Of a stretch of 64,000 nt of DNA, positions 52,091 through 60,909 are shown one piece after another. The notes under the pieces are model-generated. The model was given only the letters and a program-made list of their open reading frames with translations, was not told the DNA's origin and did no database searches. A program made the position numbers and the translations under genes. Source of the DNA: Seohaeicola zhoushanensis (GTDB lineage: Bacteria > Pseudomonadota > Alphaproteobacteria > Rhodobacterales > Rhodobacteraceae); assembly GCF_014656415.1 (NCBI RefSeq), contig NZ_BNCJ01000002.1:695025-759024 (forward strand). Direction: 5' to 3'. Positions within the stretch are counted from its first letter, which is position 1. Each line of letters opens with the position of its first letter.

Positions 52091-52163
52091 GCGGCGGCAT
52101 CGGGGAGGAGGATGATGCCGCCGCTGGTTACAGACGCCTCAGGGAGGAGGAGAGAAGCGCCTG
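52091..52163 (-). ncRNA. CcsR/cuckoo-type sRNA, first unit
   Basis: Two hairpins with CCUCCUCCC loops: stem 52131-52140 with 52154-52163, and a perfect 11-bp stem 52091-52101 with 52114-52124. The first stem contains two positions that pair as G-U only in the minus-strand RNA (they are C-A mismatches on the plus strand), independent support for the transcribed strand. A small GAAA-loop hairpin near 52063-52080 separates this unit from the second one. Confidence 0.8.
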
Positions 52164-52257
52164 ATCCTTGTATCTCTGGCCGCTAAGGGCCTATATTCAA
52201 TCGTCTTTGCCTTCGGGCCGCCTTGGCTGCGCTATTGCGCTGACCGCGGCGACCTTG

Positions 52258-52368
52258 TCAACCCTTCCGCCGCAGGGACACGATGCGGCGTGCGAACCTG
52301 CCGATGCTCTCGGCGATCTGCACGGCCATGTCGGCGCGCGGTTGGATGAAGGCAGTGTAGGTCGTCAT
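52258..52368 (-). CDS. Small basic ORF (36 residues) heading the CcsR-like transcript
   Basis: ATG at 52368, stop TGA at 52260-52258. The protein MTTYTAFIQPRADMAV... ends SIGRFARRIVSLRRKG: a hydrophobic-amphipathic N-terminal part and an Arg/Lys-rich end. In Rhodobacter the CcsR RNAs follow a small DUF1127 protein gene (CcaF1). This ORF occupies that place but is half the length and lacks the usual DUF1127 L-S-D-x-x-L-x-D-I-G ending. The ribosome site (GAGACGAA) is weak. It could be a shortened relative or a chance ORF; its position is the main support. Confidence 0.5.
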   Translation of the reverse strand: MTTYTAFIQPRADMAVQIAESIGRFARRIVSLRRKG

Positions 52369-52390
52369 TTTCGTCTCGTTGCTTCGGCGC

Positions 52391-52419
52391 CGTATGTCGT
52401 CGCCTTAACATGCTCTCAA
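52391..52419 (-). promoter_or_regulatory. Candidate promoter of the CcsR-like transcript
   Basis: On the minus strand, TTGAGA (52419-52414), 17-bp spacer, CATACG (52396-52391), 23 bp before the small ORF. The CATA-type -10 would suit RpoH-class promoters, which drive the Rhodobacter counterpart, but two hexamers are weak evidence. Confidence 0.4.
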
Positions 52420-52724
52420 CATAAACGATTGCTGCAGGTGCACAATAGGGGAAAACTCATTGCTGCCATGCAGTACGCGCATGGGCGGGCCGAAGGTGTG
52501 GTGCCGGTGCACCATATGTCCGAGGAAGCGGCGCCGCGCCTGGGGTGTTGCCCAAGTTGCAGGCGGTTCGCGAACGCGGGCCGGGATTTCATGGCACCGG
52601 GATGGGAAAACGCCCGATTCCGGATCACGCGCCGGTGATTCGTCGCGATTTCGCGGGAGCTGCGGGGGAATCGCGGCGTGATTTGCGAACGAATTAGCAA
52701 CATCGGCGCGGGCCCGGCTGGCCC
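52420..52724. other. Gene-less stretch upstream of the mraZ control region
   Basis: About 305 bp with no supported ORF. It holds the third PhaR-like box (52463-52473) and the near-match (52432-52443); otherwise nothing recognised. Confidence 0.4.
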
Positions 52725-52760
52725 TGGGATTTTTTCGGGAATTCATGGGAGCGGCTGGGT
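52725..52760 (+). promoter_or_regulatory. Phased TGGG boxes, candidate MraZ operator A
   Basis: (T/C)GGGN boxes at 52725-52729 (TGGGA), 52736-52740 (CGGGA), 52746-52750 (TGGGA) and 52756-52760 (TGGGT). The last three are exactly 10 bp apart. E. coli MraZ binds TGGGN direct repeats separated by 5 bp, i.e. the same pitch. The boxes precede an AT-rich stretch (52766-52800) that may hold a promoter. Confidence 0.6.
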
Positions 52761-52886
52761 GGGAACCCGTTCAATCAATATATTGTGGAAAATTTTCGGT
52801 GGTCTACCACACCCGCGAATTGGCTCTGCCTCCCTATAGATGAAAACTGTGTCTGAACTGCCCCGAATGGCCTCTGTGGGGTGCTT

Positions 52887-52931
52887 GCCCAAAAATTCCC
52901 GTTGATTTCCATGAATTCCCGTGGCATCCCT
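52887..52931 (-). promoter_or_regulatory. Phased five-box array, candidate MraZ operator B
   Basis: On the minus strand, five boxes AGGGA, CGGGA, TGGAA, CGGGA, TGGGC (52931-52927, 52921-52917, 52911-52907, 52901-52897, 52891-52887), each exactly 10 bp from the next with 5-bp spacers. On the plus strand this appears as CCC/CC recurring every ten bases. It lies about 270 bp before mraZ. Confidence 0.65.
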
Positions 52932-52939
52932 TGGTCATC

Positions 52940-53150
52940 GGATGAGGACGGCAAAGAGGACCTACCCAAGGTCCCGTAAACAAAAGAAAAACCTAAGGTT
53001 TCATACAGGCAAACGGCTTCATCAGACGACAGAGATCCGGCGCGTGTGCGAGCAGCATCCCCCCAGGTGGCGCGCGCAGCTGGACACCCCGCGAGGCGGG
53101 ACGAGGGCGGCGGGTTGATCAGTGGCAGCAGATCAACCCGCCGTTTTCCT
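52940..53150 (+). ncRNA. UpsM-like leader sRNA upstream of mraZ (5' end approximate)
   Basis: In Rhodobacter sphaeroides the mraZ 5' leader is terminated early and yields the abundant 206-nt sRNA UpsM. The same layout is seen here: gene-free sequence before mraZ ending in a strong intrinsic terminator (53108-53147) on the mraZ strand, only 55 bp before its start. The leader contains a GGACCT/AGGTCC hairpin (52958-52963 with 52969-52974), then an A-rich single-stranded stretch (52976-52993) suited to RNase E. The 5' end is set only by analogy of length. Confidence 0.6.
53108..53147 (+). terminator. Intrinsic terminator in the mraZ leader
   Basis: Perfect 13-bp stem (53108-53120 with 53131-53143), 10-nt loop, then TTTTCCTTTCT. 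It is on the plus strand directly upstream of mraZ, so it must act on the mraZ leader itself. Confidence 0.88.
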
Positions 53151-53202
53151 TTCTGGGGACCGATTTCAAGGACGCGGGGGCGCGGACAAAAGGGCAGGCA
53201 AG

Positions 53203-53718
53203 GTGAGCCGGAGCTTCAGGGGCGAGAGCCTCAACAAGATCGACGGTAAGGGCAGGGTCTCGATCCCGGCCTCTTTTCGCCGTGTGATCGAAGCCGGCGA
53301 CCCGAACTGGCAGGTCGGCCAGAACGCCGAATTCGCCATCGTCTATGGCGACGATGACCGCAACTACCTCGAATGCTACACGATCGAAGGCGTCGACGCG
53401 GTCGATGCCCGGATCCAGACGCTCGAAGAGGGCTCGGACGAGCGCGAGTACCTGGAGTGGATCTTCAACGGTCTGAGCCTCTACGCCACGGTCGACGACA
53501 CCGGGCGGATCGTCATCCCGGCCAAGCAGCGCGAGAAGATCGGCCTGGAAGGCGAGGCATACTTCATCGCGGCCGGCGACAAGTTCCAGATCTGGAAGCC
53601 CGAGACCTACGAGACCGAGGCGCTGGCGAAGAAACGCGCGATGGCCGCGAAATTCCCCGCCGGGTTCAACCCGCGCAAGCTGCTTGCAGAGGCGCCCAAG
53701 CCCGCGAGCGAGACATAG
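53203..53718 (+). CDS. mraZ: Transcriptional regulator MraZ
   Basis: 171 residues from the GTG at 53203; the family always starts close to F-R-G-E-x-x-x-K-x-D, which follows here at once ([21 protein letters not shown]). An in-frame ATG at 53122 lies in the terminator loop and is rejected. Two AbrB-like SpoVT/MraZ halves are present, the second with SVDDTGR-like [21 protein letters not shown]. It is a DNA-binding ring protein repressing the dcw cluster in E. coli. First gene of mraZ-rsmH-ftsL-ftsI-murE-murF-mraY. Two phased box arrays upstream may be its targets. Confidence 0.94.
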   Translation: MSRSFRGESLNKIDGKGRVSIPASFRRVIEAGDPNWQVGQNAEFAIVYGDDDRNYLECYTIEGVDAVDARIQTLEEGSDEREYLEWIFNGLSLYATVDDTGRIVIPAKQREKIGLEGEAYFIAAGDKFQIWKPETYETEALAKKRAMAAKFPAGFNPRKLLAEAPKPASET

Positions 53719-53722
53719 ACCG

Positions 53723-54718
53723 ATGGGCGAGAAGGGAGACCAACATGATTCTGATCCTCACATCCCTGTTCTGCTACGGCCTCTGCTGGAGGCAGTCGCG
53801 CCGATATCGGGAACGTGGCTCGATGGCACCTTTGGTGCTGGAGGCTACACCCGTGCGCTCCTCGATGCGGGGGCGGAACGGGTCATCGCGGTGGATCGCG
53901 ATCCTCTTGCCTTCGAAATGGCGGCGTCATGGGCCGGCCAATATGGCGACCGGCTGGTAAAACAGCCGGGGGTCTTCTCGAAGATGGACGAGTATGCGCA
54001 TGACCTCGACGGTGTCGTGCTCGACCTCGGGGTATCCTCGATGCAGCTCGACATGGCCGAACGCGGGTTCTCCTTCCTGCGCGACGGGCCGCTCGACATG
54101 CGGATGTCGCAGGACGGGCCGAGCGCGGCCGATATCGTGAACACCGCCACCGAGGCGCAGCTGGCCGATATCCTGTTCCATTATGGCGAAGAGCGCGCCA
54201 GCCGGCGCATCGCGCGCGCGATCCTGCGTGCGCGCGAGCAGGGGCCGATCACCCGGACGCTGGAGCTGGCGCAGATTGTCGAGAGCTGCCTGCCGCGTGC
54301 CAAGCCCGGCCAGTCGCACCCGGCCACCCGCAGCTTCCAGGCGCTGCGGATCGCGGTGAACGCCGAATATGACGAGCTGCACCAGGGCCTCATGGCGGCC
54401 GAGCGGGCGCTGAAGCCCGGCGGGATGCTGGCGGTGGTGACCTTCCATTCCATCGAGGACCGCATGGTCAAGCGCTTCCTCGCCGCGCGCGCGGGAAAGA
54501 CCGGGCGGGCCAACCGCTATGCGCCCGAGACCGTCGAGGAGGCGCCGCGCTTCATCGTGCTGAACCGCAAGGCGATCAGCGCCGACGAGGCCGAACTGGC
54601 GGCCAACCCGCGCTCGCGCTCGGCCATGCTGCGGGTGGCCCGGCGCACCGACGCGCCCGCCGGCCCGATCGCCGCCCGTGACATCGGAATGCCCGAGATC
54701 GAAAGGAGGCCGTCATGA
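53723..54718 (+). CDS. rsmH: 16S rRNA (cytosine1402-N4)-methyltransferase
   Basis: 331 residues from the ATG at 53723, 4 bp after mraZ. The signature is [17 protein letters not shown], the SAM loop [45 protein letters not shown] and [13 protein letters not shown]. Methylates C1402 in the ribosomal P site. Conserved second gene of dcw clusters. Confidence 0.97.
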   Translation: MGEKGDQHDSDPHIPVLLRPLLEAVAPISGTWLDGTFGAGGYTRALLDAGAERVIAVDRDPLAFEMAASWAGQYGDRLVKQPGVFSKMDEYAHDLDGVVLDLGVSSMQLDMAERGFSFLRDGPLDMRMSQDGPSAADIVNTATEAQLADILFHYGEERASRRIARAILRAREQGPITRTLELAQIVESCLPRAKPGQSHPATRSFQALRIAVNAEYDELHQGLMAAERALKPGGMLAVVTFHSIEDRMVKRFLAARAGKTGRANRYAPETVEEAPRFIVLNRKAISADEAELAANPRSRSAMLRVARRTDAPAGPIAARDIGMPEIERRPS

Positions 54719-55077
54719 GGGGCCTGATCTATGTTCTTTCCGCGATTGCCGTGATCGGCCTTGCCTTCTGGGCCTACCGCGAGAACTACGCGACCCAGCA
54801 GGTGCTGCGTGAAACCCAGTCGCTGCAACGCCAGATCGGCGCGGCGCAATTGCGTCTCAGCGTGCTGCGGGCCGAATGGGCCTATCTCAACCGTCCCGAC
54901 CGGCTGATGGAACTGGCCGAGCTGAACTTCGACCGGCTTGGCCTGCTGCCGCTGCGCTCGGACCAATTCGGGCGCATCGACGAGGTGAATTACCCGCCGG
55001 CGCCGGTCTCGGAAATGCCGCTGATGATCACGAATGGCGTCGACGTGTCGAACCTCGGCCAGGAGCAGAACCCATGA
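54715..55077 (+). CDS. ftsL: Cell division protein FtsL
   Basis: 120 residues, ATGA overlap with rsmH. One N-terminal membrane helix ([18 protein letters not shown]), then a leucine-zipper-like helix ([31 protein letters not shown]), the L-N-R-P-D-R-L motif being typical of alphaproteobacterial FtsL. Bitopic divisome protein that links FtsQB to FtsW/FtsI. Confidence 0.9.
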   Translation: MRGLIYVLSAIAVIGLAFWAYRENYATQQVLRETQSLQRQIGAAQLRLSVLRAEWAYLNRPDRLMELAELNFDRLGLLPLRSDQFGRIDEVNYPPAPVSEMPLMITNGVDVSNLGQEQNP

Positions 55078-56858
55078 TCCGCACGCCGCTGCGTCCGCTG
55101 GCCCGTATCCTGCCCGCCCGCGAGCGGGGCGAGAACACCGAGGAGATCGAGCGCGAGAACCTGCGCCGGCGCCATGCCGAGATGCAGGACCGCGCCCGTT
55201 CGCGCGCCGAGGGGCGGCTGCTGGTGCTGGGCGCCTTCTTCACCGTCGCCTTCGCCGTCGTCGGGGTGCGCATGGGGATGCTGGCGACCACGGTCCCGGT
55301 GGAGCCGATGGCCAGCGCCGGCGGCAGCGTCATCGCCGCGCAGCGCGCCGACATCACCGACCGCGACGGGCGCATCCTGGCGACCAACTTCGAGACCAAC
55401 TCGCTCTATGCCCAGCCGCCGATGCTGGTGGACCCGGTGGAATCGGCGAAAAGCCTGGTCAAGATCTTCCCGGATCTGAATGAGGAACGCCTCATAAGGG
55501 ATTTCACGGGCAAGAGAAAGTTCGTCTGGATCAAGAAGCGCATCAGCCCCGAGCAGAAGCAGGCGGTGCATGATATCGGCGATCCGGGCCTGCTGTTCGG
55601 CGGGCGCGAGATGCGGCTATATCCCAACGGCAAGCTGGCGGCCCACGTGCTGGGCGGCGCGCGGTTCGGCGAAGAGGACGTGAACGCGGCGCAACTGATC
55701 GGCGTGGCCGGGGTGGAGAAGCAGTTCGACGGCTATCTCGCCGACCCCGCCAACGCCGGCAAGCCGCTGACCCTGGCGCTGGACCTCTCGGTGCAGGCGG
55801 CGGCCGAGCGGGTGCTCTACGGCGGTATGCGCCTGATGAACGCCAAGGGCGCCACCTCGATCCTGATGGATGTGCACACCGGCGAGATCATCTCGATGGT
55901 GAGCCTGCCCGATTTCGACCCGAACGACCGCCCGGCGCCGCCGACCTCGGGGTTCGACCCCTCGGTCAGCCCGCTGTTCAACCGCGCCGTACAGGGCGTC
56001 TACGAGCTGGGCTCGACCTTCAAGATCTTCGCGGTGGCGCAGGCGATGGACCTGGGCCTCGTCAGCCCCGAGACGGTGATCGACATCCGCGGCCCGCTGC
56101 GCTGGGGCAAGTTCCGCATCAGCGATTTCCACTACTACGGAAAAGAGATGACGGTGACGCGGATCATCGAGAAGTCCTCGAACATCGGCACCGCCCGCAT
56201 CGCGCAGATGATCGGGGCCGAGCGGCAGCGTGACTTCCTCGGTGCGCTCGGCTTCCTCGAACCGACCCCGGTCGAGGTGGGCGAGGCCAACAGCGGCAAG
56301 CCGCTGATGCCGAAGAACTGGTCCGAGCTGAGCGCGATGACCATCTCCTATGGTCACGGCCTCTCGGCCAGCCCGCTGCACCTTGCCGCCGCCTATGCCG
56401 CCATCGCCAATGGCGGGCATTACGTCAGCCCGACCCTGCTCAAGCAGAGCGGGCCGCAATACGGGCCGCGCGTGATGTCGGCCAAGGCCGCCGCAAATTC
56501 GCAGATGATGCTGCGCGGGGTGGTGACCGACGGATCGGCGAGCATGGGCGAGGTGCCGGGCTACCAGGTCGCCGGCAAGACCGGGACCGCCGACAAGCCC
56601 AAGCCGCAGGGCGGCTATTACGAGGACAAGGTGATCGCCACCTTCGCCTCGATGTTCCCGGCGAGCGATCCGAAATACGTGCTGGTGGTGACGCTGGACG
56701 AGCCGGTCGAGACCTCGGGCACCGAGGCCCGCCGCACCGCCGGCTGGACCGCCGTGCCGGTCGCCGCCGAGATGATCGGCAGGATTGCGCCGCTGCTCGG
56801 GCTGCGGCCGGTGATTGAACCCGCCCGCCTCGCTGAGGTAAGGCTGACCTCGAACTGA
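55074..56858 (+). CDS. ftsI: Division-specific peptidoglycan transpeptidase FtsI (PBP3)
   Basis: 594 residues with ATGA overlap with ftsL. A short cytoplasmic part and one membrane helix (LLVLGAFFTVAFAVVGV) are followed by the dimerisation domain (RADITDRDGRILATNFETNSLYA) and a transpeptidase domain with Ser314 in ELGSTFK, SSN at 368-370 and KTGT from Lys502. Leu replaces the E. coli Pro before GSTFK, as is common in alphaproteobacteria. Crosslinks septal peptidoglycan. Confidence 0.97.
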   Translation: MIRTPLRPLARILPARERGENTEEIERENLRRRHAEMQDRARSRAEGRLLVLGAFFTVAFAVVGVRMGMLATTVPVEPMASAGGSVIAAQRADITDRDGRILATNFETNSLYAQPPMLVDPVESAKSLVKIFPDLNEERLIRDFTGKRKFVWIKKRISPEQKQAVHDIGDPGLLFGGREMRLYPNGKLAAHVLGGARFGEEDVNAAQLIGVAGVEKQFDGYLADPANAGKPLTLALDLSVQAAAERVLYGGMRLMNAKGATSILMDVHTGEIISMVSLPDFDPNDRPAPPTSGFDPSVSPLFNRAVQGVYELGSTFKIFAVAQAMDLGLVSPETVIDIRGPLRWGKFRISDFHYYGKEMTVTRIIEKSSNIGTARIAQMIGAERQRDFLGALGFLEPTPVEVGEANSGKPLMPKNWSELSAMTISYGHGLSASPLHLAAAYAAIANGGHYVSPTLLKQSGPQYGPRVMSAKAAANSQMMLRGVVTDGSASMGEVPGYQVAGKTGTADKPKPQGGYYEDKVIATFASMFPASDPKYVLVVTLDEPVETSGTEARRTAGWTAVPVAAEMIGRIAPLLGLRPVIEPARLAEVRLTSN

Positions 56859-56871
56859 ACGAGGGTCGAAC

Positions 56872-58359
56872 ATGGCGTCGGACGTATCCCCGAAGCGGCT
56901 GGGCCAGCTGGCGCTGACCGCCGCGGGCGGGCGCAATCCCGAAATCACCGGGCTGTCGGTAGACAGCCGCGAAGTGCGGCCCGGACATCTGTTCGCGGCG
57001 CTGCCCGGCACGAAGGTGCATGGCGCGACCTTCATCGCCACGGCGCTGGACAAGGGCGCGGCGGCGGTGCTGACCGACGCCGAGGGCGCGCGCATCGCCG
57101 CCGGGGCGCTGGCGGCTTCCGACGCGGCGCTGATCGTCAGCGACGACCCGCGCCAGGCGCTGGCCTATACGGCGGCGCTCTGGTTCGGCGGGCAGCCGGG
57201 GGTGATGGTCGCGGTGACGGGGACCAACGGCAAGACCTCGGTCGCCACCTTCACGCGGCAGATCTGGATGGAGCTGGACCACAACGCCGTCAACGTCGGC
57301 ACCACCGGCGTCGAGGGCGCGTGGAGCGCCCCGCTGAAGCACACCACGCCCGAGCCTATCACGCTGCACCGGGTGTTGGCACAGGCGGCGGCTGCCGGCG
57401 TGACCCATGCGGCGATGGAGGCCTCGAGCCACGGGCTGGAACAGCGCCGGCTGGACGGGGTGAGCCTGAAGGCGGCGGCCTTCACCAATTTCACCCAGGA
57501 CCACCTCGACTATCACGCCAGCTTCGAGGCCTATTTCGCCGCCAAGGCCGGGCTGTTCCGCCGGGTGCTGCCCGAGGAAGGCACGGCGGTCATCAATATC
57601 GACGACCCGCGCGGGGCCGAGATGCGGGCGATTGCCGCCGCGCGCGGGCAGCGGGTGATCTCGGTCGGCCATGGCGTCGGCGACCTCAGCCTGCTGGCGC
57701 AGCGCTTTGACGCCACCGGACAGGACCTGCGGTTTTCCTTTGGTGGCAAGGTGTTCCAGAGCCGTCTCAACCTGGTCGGCGGGTTCCAGGCCAGCAACGT
57801 GCTGACCGCCTGCGGGCTGGTGATCGCCTGCGGCGACGATCCGGCCGAGGTCTTCGACACGCTGCCGCATCTGACCACCGTGCGCGGCCGGATGCAGCTG
57901 GCGGCCACGCGCGGGAACGGCGCGGCGGTGTTTGTCGACTATGCCCATACGCCCGACGCGGTGGCCACCGCGCTGGCGGCGGCGCGGCCCCATGTGATGG
58001 GGCGGCTGATTGCCATCATCGGCGCCGGTGGCGACCGCGATGCGACCAAGCGGCCGCTGATGGGCAAGGCCGCGACCGAGAATGCCGACGTGGTGATCGT
58101 GACCGACGACAATCCGCGCTCGGAAGTGCCGGCGGCGATCCGCGCCGCCGTGCTGGCAGGCGCGCCGGGCGCGCTGGAGGTGGGCGACCGCGCCGAGGCG
58201 ATCCTGCGCGGGGTCGACATGCTGGGGCCGGGCGATGCGCTGATGGTCTGCGGCAAGGGGCACGAGACCGGGCAGGTGGTCGGCGACGACGTGCTGCCGT
58301 TTGACGACGTGGAGCAGGCCAGCATGGCCGTGCGGGTTCTGGACGGGGGGCAGCCATGA
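56872..58359 (+). CDS. murE: UDP-MurNAc-tripeptide synthetase (meso-DAP adding)
   Basis: 495 residues. Mur ligase with ATP loop VAVTGTNGKTSVATF (about 113-126), MEASSHGLEQRRLDG and a glutamate/lysine centre, and C-terminal VTDDNPRSE: the DNPR motif (413-416) specifies meso-diaminopimelate. Begins 13 bp after ftsI. Confidence 0.97.
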   Translation: MASDVSPKRLGQLALTAAGGRNPEITGLSVDSREVRPGHLFAALPGTKVHGATFIATALDKGAAAVLTDAEGARIAAGALAASDAALIVSDDPRQALAYTAALWFGGQPGVMVAVTGTNGKTSVATFTRQIWMELDHNAVNVGTTGVEGAWSAPLKHTTPEPITLHRVLAQAAAAGVTHAAMEASSHGLEQRRLDGVSLKAAAFTNFTQDHLDYHASFEAYFAAKAGLFRRVLPEEGTAVINIDDPRGAEMRAIAAARGQRVISVGHGVGDLSLLAQRFDATGQDLRFSFGGKVFQSRLNLVGGFQASNVLTACGLVIACGDDPAEVFDTLPHLTTVRGRMQLAATRGNGAAVFVDYAHTPDAVATALAAARPHVMGRLIAIIGAGGDRDATKRPLMGKAATENADVVIVTDDNPRSEVPAAIRAAVLAGAPGALEVGDRAEAILRGVDMLGPGDALMVCGKGHETGQVVGDDVLPFDDVEQASMAVRVLDGGQP

Positions 58360-59804
58360 CACTCTGGACTGCGGCGGACGCCGCTGCCGCGACGGGCGGG
58401 CGGGCGCAGGGCGACTGGGCGGCGACCGGCGTCTCGATCGACACCCGCACGCTGATGCCGGGCGACCTCTTCGTCGCGCTCAAGGCGGCGCGCGACGGGC
58501 ATGACTTCGTCGCCCAGGCGCTGGCGGCCGGCGCAGCGGCGGCGCTGGTGACCCATGTGCCCGAGGGCGTGGCGGCGGATGCGCCGCTGCTGGTCGTCGA
58601 GGACGTTCAGGCGGGGCTGGAGGCGCTCGGCCGGGCTGGTCGGGCCCGCACGAATGCGCGGGTGGTGGCGATCACCGGCAGCGTCGGCAAGACCTCGACC
58701 AAGGAGATGATGGCGCAGATCCTGTCCGAGCAGGGGCGCACCCATGCTTCGGTTGCCAGCTACAACAACCACTGGGGCGTGCCGCTGACCCTGGCACGGA
58801 TGCCGGCGGCGACCGAATTCGCGGTGATCGAGATCGGCATGAACCACCCGGGCGAGATCGCGCCGCTGGCGAAGATGGCCCGCCCGCATGTGGCGCTGGT
58901 CACCACGGTGGCGGCGGTGCACCTGGAGGCCTTCGAGAGCATCGCCGGCATCGCCGAGGAGAAGGCCGCGATCTTCGAGGGGCTGGAGCCTGGCGGCGTG
59001 GCGGTGCTGAACCGCGATATCGAGACGGCGCAGATCCTCGCCGACAAGGCCGCCGCGGTGGGCGCGCGGATGGTCGGCTTTGGCCACGAAGGCGCCGATT
59101 ACGTCCTGAAGGAGGCGAAGCTCGCCGGGGATACCACCGTTGTCCAGGCCGAGGCGCGTGGCGCGCCGGTGCTGTTCAAGCTGGCGACGCCGGGGCGGCA
59201 TTTCGCGATGAACGCGCTGGGGGCGCTGGCGGCGGCCGAGGCGCTGGGCGCGGATCTCGCCCTGGCGGTGCAGGCCATCGGGCGCTGGCGGCCGGTGCAG
59301 GGCAGGGGCACCCGCGAGGTGATCCGGCTCGACCCGGTCGAGACCGACCTGACGCTGGAACTCTTCGACGACGCCTATAACGCCAACCCGACCGCGATGG
59401 GGGCCGCGCTCGAGGTGCTGGCGGCGGCGCGGGTACGTCATGACACGGGGCGCATCTCGCAGGGGCGGCGGATCGCCTTCCTGGGTGACATGAAGGAAAT
59501 GGGGCCCGAGGCCACGGCGATGCACGCGGAACTGGCGGCGCATCCGGCGATGGAGGCGATCGACACGGTGCATTGCGTCGGCCCGCTGATGCAGGCGCTG
59601 CACGCGGCGCTGCCTCCGGCGCGGCGGGGGGCCTGGACGGCGACCAGCGAGGAGATGGCGCAGGGCGTGCGCCACAAGCTCGACAGCGGCGATGTCGTGC
59701 TGGTCAAGGGCTCGCTCTCGATGCAGATGGCGCGGATCGTTGACGCGATCCGCAAAATGGGTCATGGGGCGCCCTCCGGCGCGAATGCCGATGATGACGA
59801 GTAG
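58356..59804 (+). CDS. murF: UDP-MurNAc-tripeptide-D-Ala-D-Ala ligase
   Basis: 482 residues; ATGA overlap with murE. ATP loop AITGSVGKTSTKEMM, centre SYNNHWGVPLTLARMP and IEIGMNHPGEI, and C-terminal DDAYNANPTAM are all typical. Adds D-Ala-D-Ala to complete the UDP-MurNAc-pentapeptide. Confidence 0.97.
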   Translation: MTLWTAADAAAATGGRAQGDWAATGVSIDTRTLMPGDLFVALKAARDGHDFVAQALAAGAAAALVTHVPEGVAADAPLLVVEDVQAGLEALGRAGRARTNARVVAITGSVGKTSTKEMMAQILSEQGRTHASVASYNNHWGVPLTLARMPAATEFAVIEIGMNHPGEIAPLAKMARPHVALVTTVAAVHLEAFESIAGIAEEKAAIFEGLEPGGVAVLNRDIETAQILADKAAAVGARMVGFGHEGADYVLKEAKLAGDTTVVQAEARGAPVLFKLATPGRHFAMNALGALAAAEALGADLALAVQAIGRWRPVQGRGTREVIRLDPVETDLTLELFDDAYNANPTAMGAALEVLAAARVRHDTGRISQGRRIAFLGDMKEMGPEATAMHAELAAHPAMEAIDTVHCVGPLMQALHAALPPARRGAWTATSEEMAQGVRHKLDSGDVVLVKGSLSMQMARIVDAIRKMGHGAPSGANADDDE

Positions 59805-59816
59805 GATCACGAAGAC

Positions 59817-60899
59817 ATGCTCTACTGGCTGACCGCGCTGAGTGACGGCGGGGACTTCTTCAACCTGTTCCGCTACATCACCTTCCGGGCGGGCGGCGCC
59901 TTCCTGACCGCGCTGCTGTTCGGATTCATCTTCGGGCGTCCCCTGATCGCGGTGCTGCGCCGCCGGCAGGGCAAGGGCCAGCCGATCCGCGACGACGGCC
60001 CGGCGGGGCATTTCGTCAAGGCCGGCACGCCGACCATGGGCGGGCTGCTGATCGTCGGCGCGCTGACCACGGCGACGCTGCTCTGGGCACGGCTCGACAA
60101 TCCCTTCGTCTGGCTGGTGCTCTTCGTGACGCTCGCCTATGCGCTGATCGGCTTTGCCGACGACTATGCCAAGGTCTCCAAGCAGAACACCAAGGGCGTG
60201 CCTGCCCGGGTGCGGATGCTGCTGGGCATCCTGATCGCCGGGATCGCCACCTTCTGGGCGGCGCGCTATCACCCGGCGGCGCTGCAGGGGGAACTGGCGC
60301 TTCCGGTGTTCAAGAACACGCTGATCGACCTCGGGCTGCTCTACATTCCCTTCGGCATCTGCGTGATCGTCGGCGCGGCCAATGCGGTGAACCTGACCGA
60401 CGGGCTAGACGGGCTGGCGATCATGCCGGTGATGATCGCCTCGACCACCCTGGGGGTGATCTCCTACGCGGTGGGGCACGCGGTCTTCTCGGAATATCTC
60501 GACGTGCATTACGTGCCGGGAACCGGCGAGATCCTGGTCTTCACCGCCGCGCTCTTCGGCGGCGGGCTCGGGTTCCTGTGGTACAATGCGCCGCCGGCGG
60601 CGGTCTTCATGGGCGATACCGGCTCGCTGGCCCTCGGCGGAGCGCTCGGCGCGATCGCGGTGGCGACCAAGCACGAGATCGTGCTGGCCATCGTCGGCGG
60701 CCTCTTCGTGGTCGAGGCGCTCTCGGTCATCATCCAGGTGCTCTACTTCAAGCGCACCGGCAAGCGTGTCTTCCTGATGGCGCCGATCCACCACCACTAC
60801 GAGAAGAAGGGCTGGGCCGAGCCGACCATCGTGATCCGGTTCTGGATCATCTCGCTGATCCTGGCGATGATCGGCCTGGCGACGCTGAAGGTCCGCTGA
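59817..60899 (+). CDS. mraY: Phospho-MurNAc-pentapeptide transferase
   Basis: 360 residues, ten predicted membrane helices. Motifs are [26 protein letters not shown] (Asp-Asp), [10 protein letters not shown] and the C-terminal [23 protein letters not shown] (triple His). Makes lipid I. In relatives murD follows; here the next gene on the right is on the other strand. Confidence 0.98.
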   Translation: MLYWLTALSDGGDFFNLFRYITFRAGGAFLTALLFGFIFGRPLIAVLRRRQGKGQPIRDDGPAGHFVKAGTPTMGGLLIVGALTTATLLWARLDNPFVWLVLFVTLAYALIGFADDYAKVSKQNTKGVPARVRMLLGILIAGIATFWAARYHPAALQGELALPVFKNTLIDLGLLYIPFGICVIVGAANAVNLTDGLDGLAIMPVMIASTTLGVISYAVGHAVFSEYLDVHYVPGTGEILVFTAALFGGGLGFLWYNAPPAAVFMGDTGSLALGGALGAIAVATKHEIVLAIVGGLFVVEALSVIIQVLYFKRTGKRVFLMAPIHHHYEKKGWAEPTIVIRFWIISLILAMIGLATLKVR

Positions 60900-60909
60900 C
60901 TTCGGGGGC

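Noticed and set aside
52405..52746. Leftward ORF of 113 codons in the gap before mraZ
   Set aside because: No ribosome site, no domain, and it crosses MraZ-box and regulatory sequence; composition is not gene-like.
53122..53202. ATG 27 codons upstream of the chosen mraZ start
   Set aside because: It lies in the loop of the intrinsic terminator and the extra residues are not found in MraZ proteins.
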